Notes: a model not told the origin generated them from the sequence alone. A stretch of DNA of 64,000 nt from Aquiflexum gelatinilyticum (GCF_024741135.1 NZ_JANSUY010000021.1:1-64000), one strand, 5' to 3'; shown: positions 25,921 to 35,050, counted from the stretch's first letter. Program-made: numbers and translations.

Positions 25921-26960
25921 GCAAAATCAAAACAGCACTTGTAGGATATGGTTCTGTGGCTGAAAATTTCCATGCACCTTTGATTTCAGTGTGTGATGAT
26001 TTGGAGTTGGTGGCAGTAGTGGAAAGAAGCCAACAGAAATCAAAAATTAAATATCCTGGTGTTCAGGTCTTCAAAAGTCTGGAGGAATTATTGGAAAATG
26101 ATGCAGCGGATTTGATCGTGATCGTCACTCCCAATGAATTCCATTTTTCACAGGCAAAATTGGCTTTAGAAGCAGGCAAGCATGTAGTCGTCGACAAGCC
26201 CGTCACCATCCATTCCAAAGAAGCCAAGGAATTGAAAGAGTTGGCAGAATCCAAAAATTTGATCCTGTCAGTATTCCAAAACCGCAGGCTTGATGGAGAT
26301 ATCCTGTCCATCAAAAAAATCCTTAGGGAGCAGATCTTGGCAAGGATAGTCCATTTTGAATCTCATTTTGACAGGTTTAGGCCGAATTTGGTAGACAATT
26401 GGAGAGAAAAGGAAGTTCCAGGAAACGGCATCACCTATGACCTCGGAACTCATCTGATCGATCAGGTAGTGATGCTTTTTGGTAGGCCTGCTTGGATTTA
26501 TGCGGAAATTCTGAAGCAAAGGACCGGTGCCGTAGCGGACGATTTTTTTGACATTACGATGATGTATGATGGGATCAATGTGAGGTTGACGGCAAGTGTT
26601 TTGGCCAATGCACCGATTCCGAGATTTTTGATTTTGGGAGAAAAAGGTTCCTATGCCAAATACGGGTTGGATGTGCAGGAGAAAGCTTTCAAAGCCGGAC
26701 AAATCCCTGTAGGAGTCAATTGGGGAATGGAAAATTCAGAAGTTTGGGGCAAACTTCACTTGGAAAAAGCAACCGTTTCCTATCCAACAGAAAGGGGAGA
26801 TTACAGGATTTTTTACCAAAATATCGCTGATGCGATCCATGGTAAAACATCCCTGGACGTAAAAATGAGTGAAGCCATTGATGTACTGAAAATCATCGAA
26901 GCAGCTTTTTTAAGCAACAAAGAAGGAAGAAGGGTCTACAAAGAGGAAGTATTTAGGTAA
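25917..26960 (+). CDS. Gfo/Idh/MocA-family oxidoreductase
   Basis: A 347-residue NAD(P)-dependent oxidoreductase. The N-terminal Rossmann fold begins KTALVGYGSVAENFHAPLI; the family motif VDKPVTIHSKEAKEL carries the catalytic-type lysine, and the C-terminal domain contains GITYDLGTHLIDQVVMLFG. The closest layout is that of YdgJ/YvaA-like scyllo-inositol or sugar dehydrogenases, but the substrate cannot be set from sequence. The ATG overlaps the stop of the response regulator (ATGA), so the three genes kinase-regulator-oxidoreductase may form one transcript. Confidence 0.9.
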   Translation: MSKIKTALVGYGSVAENFHAPLISVCDDLELVAVVERSQQKSKIKYPGVQVFKSLEELLENDAADLIVIVTPNEFHFSQAKLALEAGKHVVVDKPVTIHSKEAKELKELAESKNLILSVFQNRRLDGDILSIKKILREQILARIVHFESHFDRFRPNLVDNWREKEVPGNGITYDLGTHLIDQVVMLFGRPAWIYAEILKQRTGAVADDFFDITMMYDGINVRLTASVLANAPIPRFLILGEKGSYAKYGLDVQEKAFKAGQIPVGVNWGMENSEVWGKLHLEKATVSYPTERGDYRIFYQNIADAIHGKTSLDVKMSEAIDVLKIIEAAFLSNKEGRRVYKEEVFR

Positions 26961-26987
26961 TTGGTCTTTTGTTTTTTATTCTTCCCC

Positions 26988-27016
26988 TTGCTATTCAGTC
27001 ATTTTCTTTAATTTTG
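26988..27016 (+). promoter_or_regulatory. Promoter of glyS
   Basis: TTG at 26988-26990, an 18-nt spacer, and TAATTTTG at 27009-27016, ending five bases before the ATG at 27022. This implies a leaderless or nearly leaderless mRNA. Confidence 0.6.
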
Positions 27017-27021
27017 CGCCC

Positions 27022-28488
27022 ATGGCAAAAATTGAATCCAACACAGAAAATACGCAATTGAAAGATATAATCGCACATGCCAAAGAATATGGCTTTGTGT
27101 ATCCTTCCTCTGAAATTTATGACGGCCTTCAGGCAGTATATGATTACGGGGCTTATGGCGTAGAGTTGAAAAATAACCTGAAGCGCCTTTGGTGGGAAAC
27201 CATGACGAGGCTCAACGACAACATCGTTGGGATAGATGCAGCGATTTTTATGCACCCGACCACTTGGAAGGCTTCCGGACATGTAGACAGCTTCAACGAT
27301 CCGATGATCGATAACAAAGATTCCAAAAAGCGTTATCGTGCGGATGTGCTTGTTGAGGAGCATGCAGCGGTTTATGAAAGAGCCGGAGACATTGAAAAGG
27401 CCAATAGTTTGACAGGGGCTTTGGCAAGGTTGCTTGAAGCCGAAGATTTGGACGGAGTTAGGGATTTGATCACCAATGAAGGTATCAAGTGTCCGATCAG
27501 CGGAACTTCCAATTGGACTGAAGTCCGTCAGTTTAACCTGATGTTCTCCACGCAAGTTGGTTCCGTAGCGGAGGATTCCACGACGATATATTTAAGACCC
27601 GAGACAGCTCAGGGTATTTTTGTCAATTTCCTGAATGTCCAGAAAACCGCCAGGATGAAGGTTCCTTTCGGAATTGCACAGATTGGAAAAGCCTTCAGAA
27701 ATGAAATCGTTGCCCGCCAATTTATTTTCCGAATGAGGGAATTTGAACAGATGGAAATGCAGTTTTTTGTACGTCCGGGTTCGGAACTGGAATGGTACAA
27801 AGTCTGGGCTGATACAAGGATGAGATGGCACAAGGCTTTGGGAATTCCTGAAGAAAAGCTGAGAAGACATGACCACGAGAAGTTGGCACATTATGCCAAT
27901 GCTGCCATGGATATCGAATATGAGTTTCCTTTTGGATTCAAAGAAGTAGAAGGAATCCATTCGAGAACGGATTTTGATCTGAAAAGCCATCAGGAATATT
28001 CCAAAAAGAAGCAGCAATACTTTGATCCGGAGATCAACCAAAATTACATTCCTTATGTCATTGAGACCTCAATCGGGGCGGATAGGTTGTTTTTGATGAC
28101 TTTGTGCAATGCTTTTGTTGACGAACAGTCAGAAGAAAAGCAGCGGACTTATCTTAAATTGCACCCTGCCATCGCTCCTGTAAAAGCTGCCATCCTTCCT
28201 TTGATCAAAAAGGATGGACTGCCTGAAAAAGCAAAAGAGATCGTGGAATTATTGAAGTATGATTTCAATATCATCTATGAAGAAGCAGCCTCCATAGGAA
28301 AGCGATATACCCGTCAGGACTTGATAGGAACGCCATTCTGTATTGCTGTCGATCATCAGACATTAGAAGACAATATGGTGACGATAAGACACAGAGATAC
28401 CACCGAGCAGGAAAGGGTGCTGATCTCTGACCTTCATGCAAGATTAAGTCATGCATGCAGCTATAAAAGAATCTTTGAAAAGTTTTAA
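27022..28488 (+). CDS. glyS: Glycyl-tRNA synthetase, dimeric eukaryote/archaeal type
   Basis: A 488-residue class II synthetase that charges tRNA-Gly. It is the single-chain alpha2 type, not the GlyQ/GlyS tetramer. Motifs: SGHVDSF near residue 93 (as ASGHVDSFNDPMID), the class II motif 2 region FRNEIVARQFIFRMREFEQMEMQFF, and motif 3 ETSIGADRLFLMTLCNAF. The C-terminal anticodon-binding domain starts near residue 385 (KLHPAIAPVKAAILPL). Length and start fit the family. A promoter element ends five bases before the ATG and a terminator-like hairpin follows the gene. Confidence 0.96.
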   Translation: MAKIESNTENTQLKDIIAHAKEYGFVYPSSEIYDGLQAVYDYGAYGVELKNNLKRLWWETMTRLNDNIVGIDAAIFMHPTTWKASGHVDSFNDPMIDNKDSKKRYRADVLVEEHAAVYERAGDIEKANSLTGALARLLEAEDLDGVRDLITNEGIKCPISGTSNWTEVRQFNLMFSTQVGSVAEDSTTIYLRPETAQGIFVNFLNVQKTARMKVPFGIAQIGKAFRNEIVARQFIFRMREFEQMEMQFFVRPGSELEWYKVWADTRMRWHKALGIPEEKLRRHDHEKLAHYANAAMDIEYEFPFGFKEVEGIHSRTDFDLKSHQEYSKKKQQYFDPEINQNYIPYVIETSIGADRLFLMTLCNAFVDEQSEEKQRTYLKLHPAIAPVKAAILPLIKKDGLPEKAKEIVELLKYDFNIIYEEAASIGKRYTRQDLIGTPFCIAVDHQTLEDNMVTIRHRDTTEQERVLISDLHARLSHACSYKRIFEKF

Positions 28489-28509
28489 GAAAGCGAATTG
28501 TTAAAATAG

Positions 28510-28543
28510 ATCCCTTTGGAAGGCAACTTTCAGAGGGATTTTT
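28510..28543 (+). terminator. Rho-independent terminator of glyS
   Basis: A 9-pair stem with one G-T pair, ATCCCTTTG (28510-28518) against CAGAGGGAT (28531-28539), a 12-nt loop and a T run. Confidence 0.75.
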
Positions 28544-28626
28544 GTTTAAACCAATCAATAGCAAGATTTCAAATATCCTTTTCAGTTATTTTTTGTTCTT
28601 TTACTTGGGTAAAGAGTAATTGCAAT

Positions 28627-30093
28627 ATGAATAAAAAATCGATCATCATAGGATCAGGAATAGCAGGTTTGGCAGCTGCCATCCGTCTCAGAAACAAAGG
28701 TTTTGAAGTGAACGTTTTTGAAGCCAATTCTTATCCTGGTGGCAAACTTTCAGAAATTATAATCCAAGGTTATCGATTTGACGCGGGGCCGTCACTGTTT
28801 ACACTTCCCGATCAGGTCGAGGAGCTTTTTCATATTTCAGGGAAAGATCCGAAAGCCCACTTTGACTACATCCGCCTGCCTGTTGCCTGTCATTATTTTT
28901 GGGAAGACGGGACACAGATCAAAGCCTTTGGCGATACCAAAAAATTTGCTGCCGAGGTCGAGTCCAAGTTGGGCGAACCCGCCTCGTATGTTTTTGAATC
29001 GCTTCAAAAATCGGCTTTTATCTATGACCACCTTGCGCCCTTATTTATGCATAAATCATTGCATCGGTTTGGGACTTGGGCAAATAAAGATGCGATAAAA
29101 TGCTATTTCAAATTGGGCAAATTGGGGATTTTTTCGACCATGAATAAGGCCAATGAAAAGCAGTTTTCAAACCCAAAAATGGTTCAGCTATTCAATAGGT
29201 ACGCTACCTATAACGGCTCCAATCCTTATGAAACTCCTGCCACGTTAAATATCATCCCCCACCTTGAATTCAATATCGGGGCCTTTTTTCCCAAAAAAGG
29301 CATGCATGACATTACCCTGAGTTTATACAAACTTGCGGTGAACCTGGGTGTCAAGTTCCATTTCGATTCCAAAGTGGAGGAGGTCATTGTCAGGGACAAA
29401 AAAGCAATAGGAGTCATCGTTTCCGGCAATTCCCATTTTGCAGATGTCATAATCAATAACATGGACATGGTCAATGCCTACAAGACCATCCTTAAGAAAG
29501 AAAAGCAACCAAACCGATTGCTTGACCAGCCAAAATCAAGTTCTGCACTGATATTCTATTGGGGAATCAAAAAGGTATTCCCTGAACTCGACTTGCACAA
29601 CATCCTTTTTTCAGAAAATTACAAAGAGGAATTTGACCATATTTTCAATAAAAAGTCCATCTACCAAGACCCCACAGTCTATATCAACATCACCTCTGTC
29701 AACAAGCCGGACGATGCACCCGAAGGATGCATGAATTGGTTTACGATGATCAACGTCCCCAATAACCAAGGGCAGGATTGGGACAGACTCATCCAAGAGG
29801 CAAGGAAAAGCATCATCCAAAAAGTCAACAGGATCCTAAAAACCGACATTGAGAACCTGCTCGAAGTGGAGGAAATCCTAGAACCCAGAACGATTGAATC
29901 CAAAACCTCAAGTGCAAACGGGGCACTCTATGGTAACAGTTCCAACAACAAATATGCTGCTTTTCTTCGGCATGCTAATTTCTCTTCGGAGATCAAAAAC
30001 CTTTATTTCTGCGGAGGCAGTGTACATCCGGGGGGAGGGATTCCCCTTTGTCTGCTTTCTGCCAAGATCATGACTGATATGATTAAGGGATAA
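28627..30093 (+). CDS. Carotenoid desaturase, CrtI/CrtD family
   Basis: A 488-residue FAD-dependent amine-oxidase-fold enzyme. The dinucleotide-binding motif IIIGSGIAGLAAAIRLRNKG is at the N-terminus, with the GSG of the family at residues 9-11. The typical PGGKLSEIIIQGYRFDAGPSLFTLPD block follows, and the C-terminus carries the CrtI signature NLYFCGGSVHPGGGIPLCLLSAKI. Such enzymes introduce double bonds into phytoene or into 1-hydroxy-carotenoids at C3-C4. No crtB or other pigment gene is nearby, so phytoene desaturase and CrtD-type 3,4-desaturase cannot be told apart here. ATG 28627 was chosen since it starts the flavin-binding strand; an upstream in-frame stretch is unlikely to be coding. 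Confidence 0.88.
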   Translation: MNKKSIIIGSGIAGLAAAIRLRNKGFEVNVFEANSYPGGKLSEIIIQGYRFDAGPSLFTLPDQVEELFHISGKDPKAHFDYIRLPVACHYFWEDGTQIKAFGDTKKFAAEVESKLGEPASYVFESLQKSAFIYDHLAPLFMHKSLHRFGTWANKDAIKCYFKLGKLGIFSTMNKANEKQFSNPKMVQLFNRYATYNGSNPYETPATLNIIPHLEFNIGAFFPKKGMHDITLSLYKLAVNLGVKFHFDSKVEEVIVRDKKAIGVIVSGNSHFADVIINNMDMVNAYKTILKKEKQPNRLLDQPKSSSALIFYWGIKKVFPELDLHNILFSENYKEEFDHIFNKKSIYQDPTVYINITSVNKPDDAPEGCMNWFTMINVPNNQGQDWDRLIQEARKSIIQKVNRILKTDIENLLEVEEILEPRTIESKTSSANGALYGNSSNNKYAAFLRHANFSSEIKNLYFCGGSVHPGGGIPLCLLSAKIMTDMIKG

Positions 30094-30095
30094 AA

Positions 30096-30131
30096 AAATC
30101 CTCCAAAGGTTTTTTCGCCATTGGAGGATTT
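30096..30131. terminator. Bidirectional terminator between desaturase and M14 peptidase genes
   Basis: An 11-bp perfect stem, AAATCCTCCAA at 30096-30106 with 30121-30131, flanked by A and T runs; it separates two convergent genes. Confidence 0.85.
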
Positions 30132-30149
30132 AATTTAGGATATCCAAAA

Positions 30150-32708
30150 TTATCTCGCTGTACCTGACTGAATCGTCTGTCCAAAGAAGATGGCATTCAA
30201 AAACAGTTTGTTAGTACCAAACCAGAATCCCCTGAAATTGGGATTGTCCACAAATCCGATTACCCTGCCTCTCCCAACTCCTGATACTCGTATCGCTCCG
30301 GAATTTTTGATCTGTTCAAGGTTACTCGGATGGATGTAACCACTTGCCAAAGGGTTGGCCGTATACACCATCGGATTGGCATAAGCGTTTTCAGAAGGAA
30401 CCATAAAGAGGTTATCACCTCTGAATGTGAACATTTCCGGTTTTTCGTAACCATATCCTATTGGGTGTGTAATGTCAAGATGGACATTGAAAATCGCTCC
30501 TCCTGTTACTTTTGCCCCCATTGCCCTTTCAAAATCAGCATATTTTCTTTGCACCACGGTGTCTTTGCCCTCCTCATTTTTAAATTTGAAGGCTGCAATT
30601 TCATTTTGACCAAACCAGTTCAAAGCTCTTCCTGTTGCGATGGCAGTTCCTCCGGCCCTAACCCAATCTTTCGTTTTTTCGACGCCTGATTTTCCAAGTT
30701 GGTTGTAATTGCCGTCAGAGAAAACAATGACATTGTACCTGCTCAAATCTGTAAAATTGAATCGGTCAACCGGAAGAAGTGTCGCAGGCATTTGGAATCT
30801 TTGGTCTAACAAGTGCCAGACTTCACCTGCATCACTGCTGCTGACTCCTCCATCTACCAAGATGGCGATTTCGGGTTTTTGTAGTACATCTATACTCGGC
30901 GAACCGATATTGACTCCTCCTGTATACCCGGTGGTTACTGCATGGATTTCTATTCCGGATTCCTCAGCTAATTTTACCAAGTCATTGTATAATTGTTGGT
31001 CGGTAGCATCTGATTGTCCCTTACCCACGATGATACTTCCACGTTTCATTTTGACGTCATCAGGCAAAGTGATTTCCTCATGAGCTACCCTTACCAAATA
31101 TCCTTTGTCCATCAGCGCATACGCTGCTTTTGGAGCATAATATTCGCTCCATCCAAACATGTAGCTATAGGCTCCAGGTTGACCAATGACTTTTCCTTTT
31201 GCTTTTGGTGAATTTTTCGGCACTTCTTCCACATTGGCAAGATTTAGAATCTTACTGCTCAGTGCCATATAGTCTAAGTTAAAAGCCATAGGCATTGTCC
31301 AAGCCGATACATCGTAAAACAAGCTGTCAGTAAACGAAGTCCGGGTTTCAAACAAAGACTTGATCAACCTATACTGTGGCTGGTTGAGGGGCACGATATA
31401 GGCTTTTTCCTTTTTGAATTCTACACCGTTTACAGAGATGTCCTCTTTGAGGCTAAATAAATCTATGTCGTGCTGAAGGATCAAATCTGCCAAGTGGTAG
31501 GTTCTTCCGGCATCTTCTTTGGCTCCGAAGATGTAAGCTTTATTGGTATCGGCATCGTATTCTGACTTTGCTTCTCTGTAAAAATCCCTGAGGTAAGTAT
31601 TCAATTCCACCCGCATTTCCCTTGAGGCTTCGAAAGAAGAAAGGGTAGTGGTGAACTGGTTTCTGATCGTAAAAGCAAAAGACAATGGGCCATAGATGGT
31701 TTCCTGAAGGTGTCCCCTTGAGCTTGCCTGCTCAAAAAGAATCCCGATCGAACCCTGCACATCTGGATAGGTAGATCCTTTTCCAAAGTAGAAATCATCA
31801 AAATTTTCCTGAGTGTAATACAAAGAACCGATCTTATCCAAATGCTTTGCATGGTATTGTCCGATTTTTTCGGTCAGTTCAAAACTCTTCTTTGGTGTCA
31901 AAGGATGGTTTCTAGCAGGAACGCCAGGCTGAAAGAAAAAGGTACTGTTTGCTCCCATTTCATGGAAATCAAGGTGTACGTTAGGGAGCCATTCCTGAAC
32001 TTTGGCCACACGGTTTCTTGATTCGGGATGCTGTGCAGGCAGCCAATCCCTGTTCAGGTCAAACCAATAATGATTTGTTCGTCCTCTTGGCCAAGCTTCA
32101 TTGAGTTCGCGGTTGACCGGATCTCCGTTCATGTTATAACTTTTGTGCGAATTGACCCAAGAGGCAAACCTGTTGACCCCATCTGGGTTCAGTGCCGGGT
32201 CCAAAAGAATGACAATGTTCTCAAGGTCCCCAGCAATTTCGTTCGCCGCTGCAAAGTAGTAAGCTGCCAAAAGGGAGGCATTTACCGCACTTGGTTCGTT
32301 GCCATGGACAGAATATCCCGCCCACATGACCAATGGCATTTTTTCAATATTCACATTGGACGAAGGGTCCCGGAGCTTTTTTCTTTCAGATTTGATCTGT
32401 TCCAACTTGCCATGATTGGCCGGAGAGGTAATAGTCAGGACGATTTGCGGACGCATTTCATAGGTTCTACCTATGACTTCAATGCTCACTCTGTCCGATG
32501 CCGCTGCGACTGCCTGCATGTACATGACCACTTGGTCATGGGTGGCATGCCAGTCTCCGACTTCAAATCCAAGGACCTGTTTTGGAGTAGGGATGGCAGG
32601 ATTATAGGTGTATCCTTCTGGCAGGTAATAGCTTAAGCTATTTTGTGCCTGAACAGGTAAGATCATCCATGCCATTAAGGCAATCATAAAAATTTTGGTG
32701 GTTTTCAT
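30150..32708 (-). CDS. Secreted M14-family zinc carboxypeptidase-like protein
   Basis: An 852-residue secreted protein: signal peptide about 1-21 (cut after VQA-Q). The M14 metallopeptidase domain covers about 45-380, with zinc ligands H135 and E138 in SVHGNEPSA and the later histidine in HLDFHEMG. The C-terminal half includes a glutamine-amidotransferase-like region (about 620-740, VAILVDGGVSSSDAGEVWHLL and YNVIVFSDGNYNQL), as found in a Bacteroidota group of large M14 proteins. It likely digests peptides in the periplasm or outside the cell. The genes on both sides point away from it or converge on it. Confidence 0.9.
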   Translation of the reverse strand: MKTTKIFMIALMAWMILPVQAQNSLSYYLPEGYTYNPAIPTPKQVLGFEVGDWHATHDQVVMYMQAVAAASDRVSIEVIGRTYEMRPQIVLTITSPANHGKLEQIKSERKKLRDPSSNVNIEKMPLVMWAGYSVHGNEPSAVNASLLAAYYFAAANEIAGDLENIVILLDPALNPDGVNRFASWVNSHKSYNMNGDPVNRELNEAWPRGRTNHYWFDLNRDWLPAQHPESRNRVAKVQEWLPNVHLDFHEMGANSTFFFQPGVPARNHPLTPKKSFELTEKIGQYHAKHLDKIGSLYYTQENFDDFYFGKGSTYPDVQGSIGILFEQASSRGHLQETIYGPLSFAFTIRNQFTTTLSSFEASREMRVELNTYLRDFYREAKSEYDADTNKAYIFGAKEDAGRTYHLADLILQHDIDLFSLKEDISVNGVEFKKEKAYIVPLNQPQYRLIKSLFETRTSFTDSLFYDVSAWTMPMAFNLDYMALSSKILNLANVEEVPKNSPKAKGKVIGQPGAYSYMFGWSEYYAPKAAYALMDKGYLVRVAHEEITLPDDVKMKRGSIIVGKGQSDATDQQLYNDLVKLAEESGIEIHAVTTGYTGGVNIGSPSIDVLQKPEIAILVDGGVSSSDAGEVWHLLDQRFQMPATLLPVDRFNFTDLSRYNVIVFSDGNYNQLGKSGVEKTKDWVRAGGTAIATGRALNWFGQNEIAAFKFKNEEGKDTVVQRKYADFERAMGAKVTGGAIFNVHLDITHPIGYGYEKPEMFTFRGDNLFMVPSENAYANPMVYTANPLASGYIHPSNLEQIKNSGAIRVSGVGRGRVIGFVDNPNFRGFWFGTNKLFLNAIFFGQTIQSGTAR

Positions 32709-32799
32709 GCTACAATAGTTTTTGATTGGGACCCAATTTTAAGGTAATGTTTTCAGAAAAATGAGTAATTTCGTTTAAGAGGTAAAAAAATGATGTACT

Positions 32800-33036
32800 A
32801 TGGTGATGTTTATTTTAAATTTTCCGGGTGGTCTGATGATATTCGGACTATTGTTTTTAGCATTTTGGATTTATGCTTTGGTGGATGTGGTGAAGTCAGA
32901 TTTCAAAGATCCAAACATGAAATTGATTTGGATCATTGTATTGCTTTTTGCCAATCCAATAGGGCCATTTGTTTATTTTGGCTTGGCAAAAAACCAAAAA
33001 GGATCACGCCGTCGCAGCAATTACTTTAACAGATAA
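32800..33036 (+). CDS. Small membrane protein with PLDc_N-like domain
   Basis: A 78-residue protein with two hydrophobic helices joined by a short polar turn: FGLLFLAFWIYALVDVVKSDF and KLIWIIVLLFANPIGPFVYF. This pattern, ALVDxxxSxF and KxxWxxxxxxxPIGPxxYF, is that of the PLDc_N (phospholipase D nuclease N-terminal) small proteins, which lack the phospholipase. The basic SRRRSNYFNR tail would be cytoplasmic. It is followed 3 nt later by a shorter gene of the same family. Function unknown. Confidence 0.75.
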   Translation: MVMFILNFPGGLMIFGLLFLAFWIYALVDVVKSDFKDPNMKLIWIIVLLFANPIGPFVYFGLAKNQKGSRRRSNYFNR

Positions 33037-33039
33037 AAT

Positions 33040-33216
33040 ATGTTTGGACTGGGATTTCTTGGATTGGCAATATATGTCTACACCATTTATGATGTAGTGA
33101 GCAGTAAGTTTGCCGGCAATAACGACAAACTTGTTTGGGTTTTTATCGTGATTTTTCTTCCATTGATTGGAACGATACTTTGGTTTTTGATGGGCAGAAA
33201 GACGGCGAGTAGGTAA
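33040..33216 (+). CDS. Very small membrane protein with PLDc_N-like domain
   Basis: A 58-residue reading frame starting ATG three bases after the stop of the preceding gene. It repeats the preceding pattern: GFLGLAIYVYTIYDVVSSKFAG and DKLVWVFIVIFLPLIGTILWFLMG, two helices with YDVVSSKF and LPLIGTILWF in the family positions. The tight spacing and the shared pattern make a real gene likely even though it is short. Two such proteins may form a hetero-oligomer in the membrane; that is inference. Confidence 0.7.
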   Translation: MFGLGFLGLAIYVYTIYDVVSSKFAGNNDKLVWVFIVIFLPLIGTILWFLMGRKTASR

Positions 33217-33260
33217 TAGGATAGAGAAAAAGGAATTCATTTTAATTTATAAAACTCCAT

Positions 33261-33288
33261 TTTTGTACGATAAAATACCGTACATTTG
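33261..33288 (+). promoter_or_regulatory. Promoter/operator of the DUF1778-GNAT toxin-antitoxin pair
   Basis: TTTTG at 33261-33265 and TACATTTG at 33281-33288 (spacer 15, a little short). The inverted repeat TGTACG (33264-33269) / CGTACA (33279-33284) overlaps both elements and is a likely antitoxin binding site. Confidence 0.6.
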
Positions 33289-33304
33289 TGAAAACGATAA
33301 TATC

Positions 33305-33598
33305 ATGGAAACACAATCTTCCCTGAATAAAGATGAAAGAATTGAAATTCGGCTATCATCTTCAGACAAGCAAGTATTTATGAAAGCGCAAAAGCTTAGT
33401 GGGGATAAGACATTTAGTAGCTTTATCGTCAGAGTCGTCAAAGAAAAGGCAGAAGAAATTGTTGCAAAAAATGAATCAATAATTGCTAGCGAAAAGGATA
33501 AAGAGAAATTTTTTGAGGCGGTATTCGGAAACCCCCAACCAAACCAAAAATTAATCGACGCAGCCAATAAGTATAAATCACAAACAGCGTTGTTGTGA
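33305..33598 (+). CDS. DUF1778 (TacA-like) antitoxin
   Basis: A 97-residue protein of the DUF1778 family. The N-terminal ribbon-helix-helix is visible as ERIEIRLSSSDKQVFMKAQKLSGDKTFSSFIVRVVKEKAEEI, followed by a C-terminal tail for toxin binding that contains FFEAVFGNPQPNQKLIDAANKY. These antitoxins bind and silence an acetyltransferase toxin and repress their own promoter. The ATG at 33305 was preferred to an upstream start inside the promoter. Its stop overlaps the start of the toxin gene (GTGA). Confidence 0.9.
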   Translation: METQSSLNKDERIEIRLSSSDKQVFMKAQKLSGDKTFSSFIVRVVKEKAEEIVAKNESIIASEKDKEKFFEAVFGNPQPNQKLIDAANKYKSQTALL

Positions 33599-34086
33599 AA
33601 ATTGAATTATTGGAAAAAACCCACAATAGACAGGAATTTAATTGTGAGGAAGCATCATTGACTGATTATATCAAAAACCAAGTTAGCCAAGATATTAGAA
33701 AGCGACTTGCGACTTGTTTCGTTTCAGTCGATGAAGGAGGAAAAGTTTTAGGATACTATACACTTACAAGTGAAAGTCTTGGAAGAGACCAAATACCAGA
33801 AAAATACATCAAACAAATTCCCAAAAGCTACAATGCACCTGTTATTTTGTTGGGAAGGTTGGCAAGAGATATTTCTCAAAAAGGTACAGGGCTTGGAGAA
33901 TTTCTGCTATTAGATGCCTTGTTTCGTAGCTTTGTTTTATCCAACAAGAGTATTGGCGCAATGGCAGTTGTCGTTGATCCTATCAATGAAAAAGCCGTAA
34001 ATTTTTATTCAAGTTATGGATTTGAACTGCTTTCAGATAGTGGAAAAATGTTTTTGCCAATGAAAGTAATTGAGAAACTAGTTTAA
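33595..34086 (+). CDS. GNAT acetyltransferase toxin (TacT/AtaT-like)
   Basis: A 163-residue GNAT enzyme starting with GTG that overlaps the antitoxin stop by four bases. Landmarks are the N-terminal HNRQEFNCEEASLTDYIKNQVSQD, typical of TacT-like toxins, VILLGRLARDISQKGTGLGEFLLLDALFR with the acetyl-CoA binding loop (QKGTGLG), and the C-terminal NEKAVNFYSSYGFELL with a catalytic-type tyrosine. Toxins of this type acetylate the amino group of aminoacyl-tRNAs and stop translation. The genomic pairing with a DUF1778 antitoxin is the classic arrangement. Confidence 0.92.
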   Translation: MKIELLEKTHNRQEFNCEEASLTDYIKNQVSQDIRKRLATCFVSVDEGGKVLGYYTLTSESLGRDQIPEKYIKQIPKSYNAPVILLGRLARDISQKGTGLGEFLLLDALFRSFVLSNKSIGAMAVVVDPINEKAVNFYSSYGFELLSDSGKMFLPMKVIEKLV

Positions 34087-34156
34087 GTAAATCTTTTGAT
34101 TCCCAAAAGCTTAAAATTAGGACATTTGAGTTTCTTTTTTTAGCTAAAATTCCACC

Positions 34157-35050
34157 TCACCCATAAACCCCCTTCATCGCCTCATCCAATTCGGGATATT
34201 TAAATTCAAACCCTGCGGATTGGATTTTTTTGGAAGAGACTTTGTTGCCTCCCAAGACCATCATGGCCATTTCTCCCAAGATCAACTTCAAACCAAAACC
34301 GGGAACACCAAAACCGATAAAGGGTTTGCCTGCATTCTTCGCAGCCGCTTTGGTAAGTTCCGCATTGGTAGCTGGATGGGGTCCTACGGCGTTGTAAATC
34401 CCTGAGACTTTTTCATTTTTAACAGCAAAATAAAACATCTGCGCCAAGTCATCGATTACGATCCAACTCATCCATTGCTTGCCACTTCCGAGTGGCGCGG
34501 CAATGGGGGGTTTCATCATTTCTTTGAGCGCACCGCCGTCTTTATCAAGGACAATGCCGATCCGTAGCAAGACTGTCCTTAAACCCAAATCTGCTATTTT
34601 CTTCACTTCATTTTCCCAAGCCACCACAACCTGTGCAAGGAAGTCAGTTCCGGGTTTTTCATTTTCAGCCACAGTTTTGTCTCCGGTATCAAAACCGTAA
34701 TATCCCACCGCCGATGCAGAGATAAAAGCTTTAGGTTTATTTTTAGCGTTTTTTATCGCTTCGTAAAGCAGGGCAGAGGATTGGGTCCTGCTTTCCAAAA
34801 TGGCTTTTTTTCTTTCCTCAGTCCATCTTTTTTCAGCAACTCCTTCTCCGGCAAGGTGGATAATCCCATCTGCCCATTCGATAGCAACCTTGTCGATGGT
34901 GTTTTTATCTATGTCCCAAGCAAAAGATTTTTGGGTGTATTTCTTGGGATCCCTACTTAGCCAGGCGACAGATAGACCTTCCGATTCCAATTTTTGGGTG
35001 ATTTTTTTCCCAACCAAACCCGAACCTCCTGTGATCAATATATTTTTCAT
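34157..35050 (-). CDS. TIGR01777-family NAD(P)-binding epimerase-like protein
   Basis: A 297-residue short-chain-dehydrogenase-fold protein. The nucleotide motif GGSGLVGKKI is at residues 7-16. Family blocks: GIIHLAGEGVAEKRWTEERKKAILESRTQSSALLYEAI, FISASAVGYYG with the catalytic-type S-x-Y, and the terminal DUF1731 region (GGNKVSSKKIQSAGFEFKYPELDEAM). The family is annotated as SulA-like/epimerase but the substrate is unknown. It lies upstream of nothing obviously related; the crcB gene is 90 nt upstream on the same strand. Confidence 0.92.
   Translation of the reverse strand: MKNILITGGSGLVGKKITQKLESEGLSVAWLSRDPKKYTQKSFAWDIDKNTIDKVAIEWADGIIHLAGEGVAEKRWTEERKKAILESRTQSSALLYEAIKNAKNKPKAFISASAVGYYGFDTGDKTVAENEKPGTDFLAQVVVAWENEVKKIADLGLRTVLLRIGIVLDKDGGALKEMMKPPIAAPLGSGKQWMSWIVIDDLAQMFYFAVKNEKVSGIYNAVGPHPATNAELTKAAAKNAGKPFIGFGVPGFGLKLILGEMAMMVLGGNKVSSKKIQSAGFEFKYPELDEAMKGVYG

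Noticed and set aside
28516-28626. N-terminal extension of the carotenoid desaturase
   Set aside because: It would put 37 residues before the flavin-binding strand and overlaps the glyS terminator.
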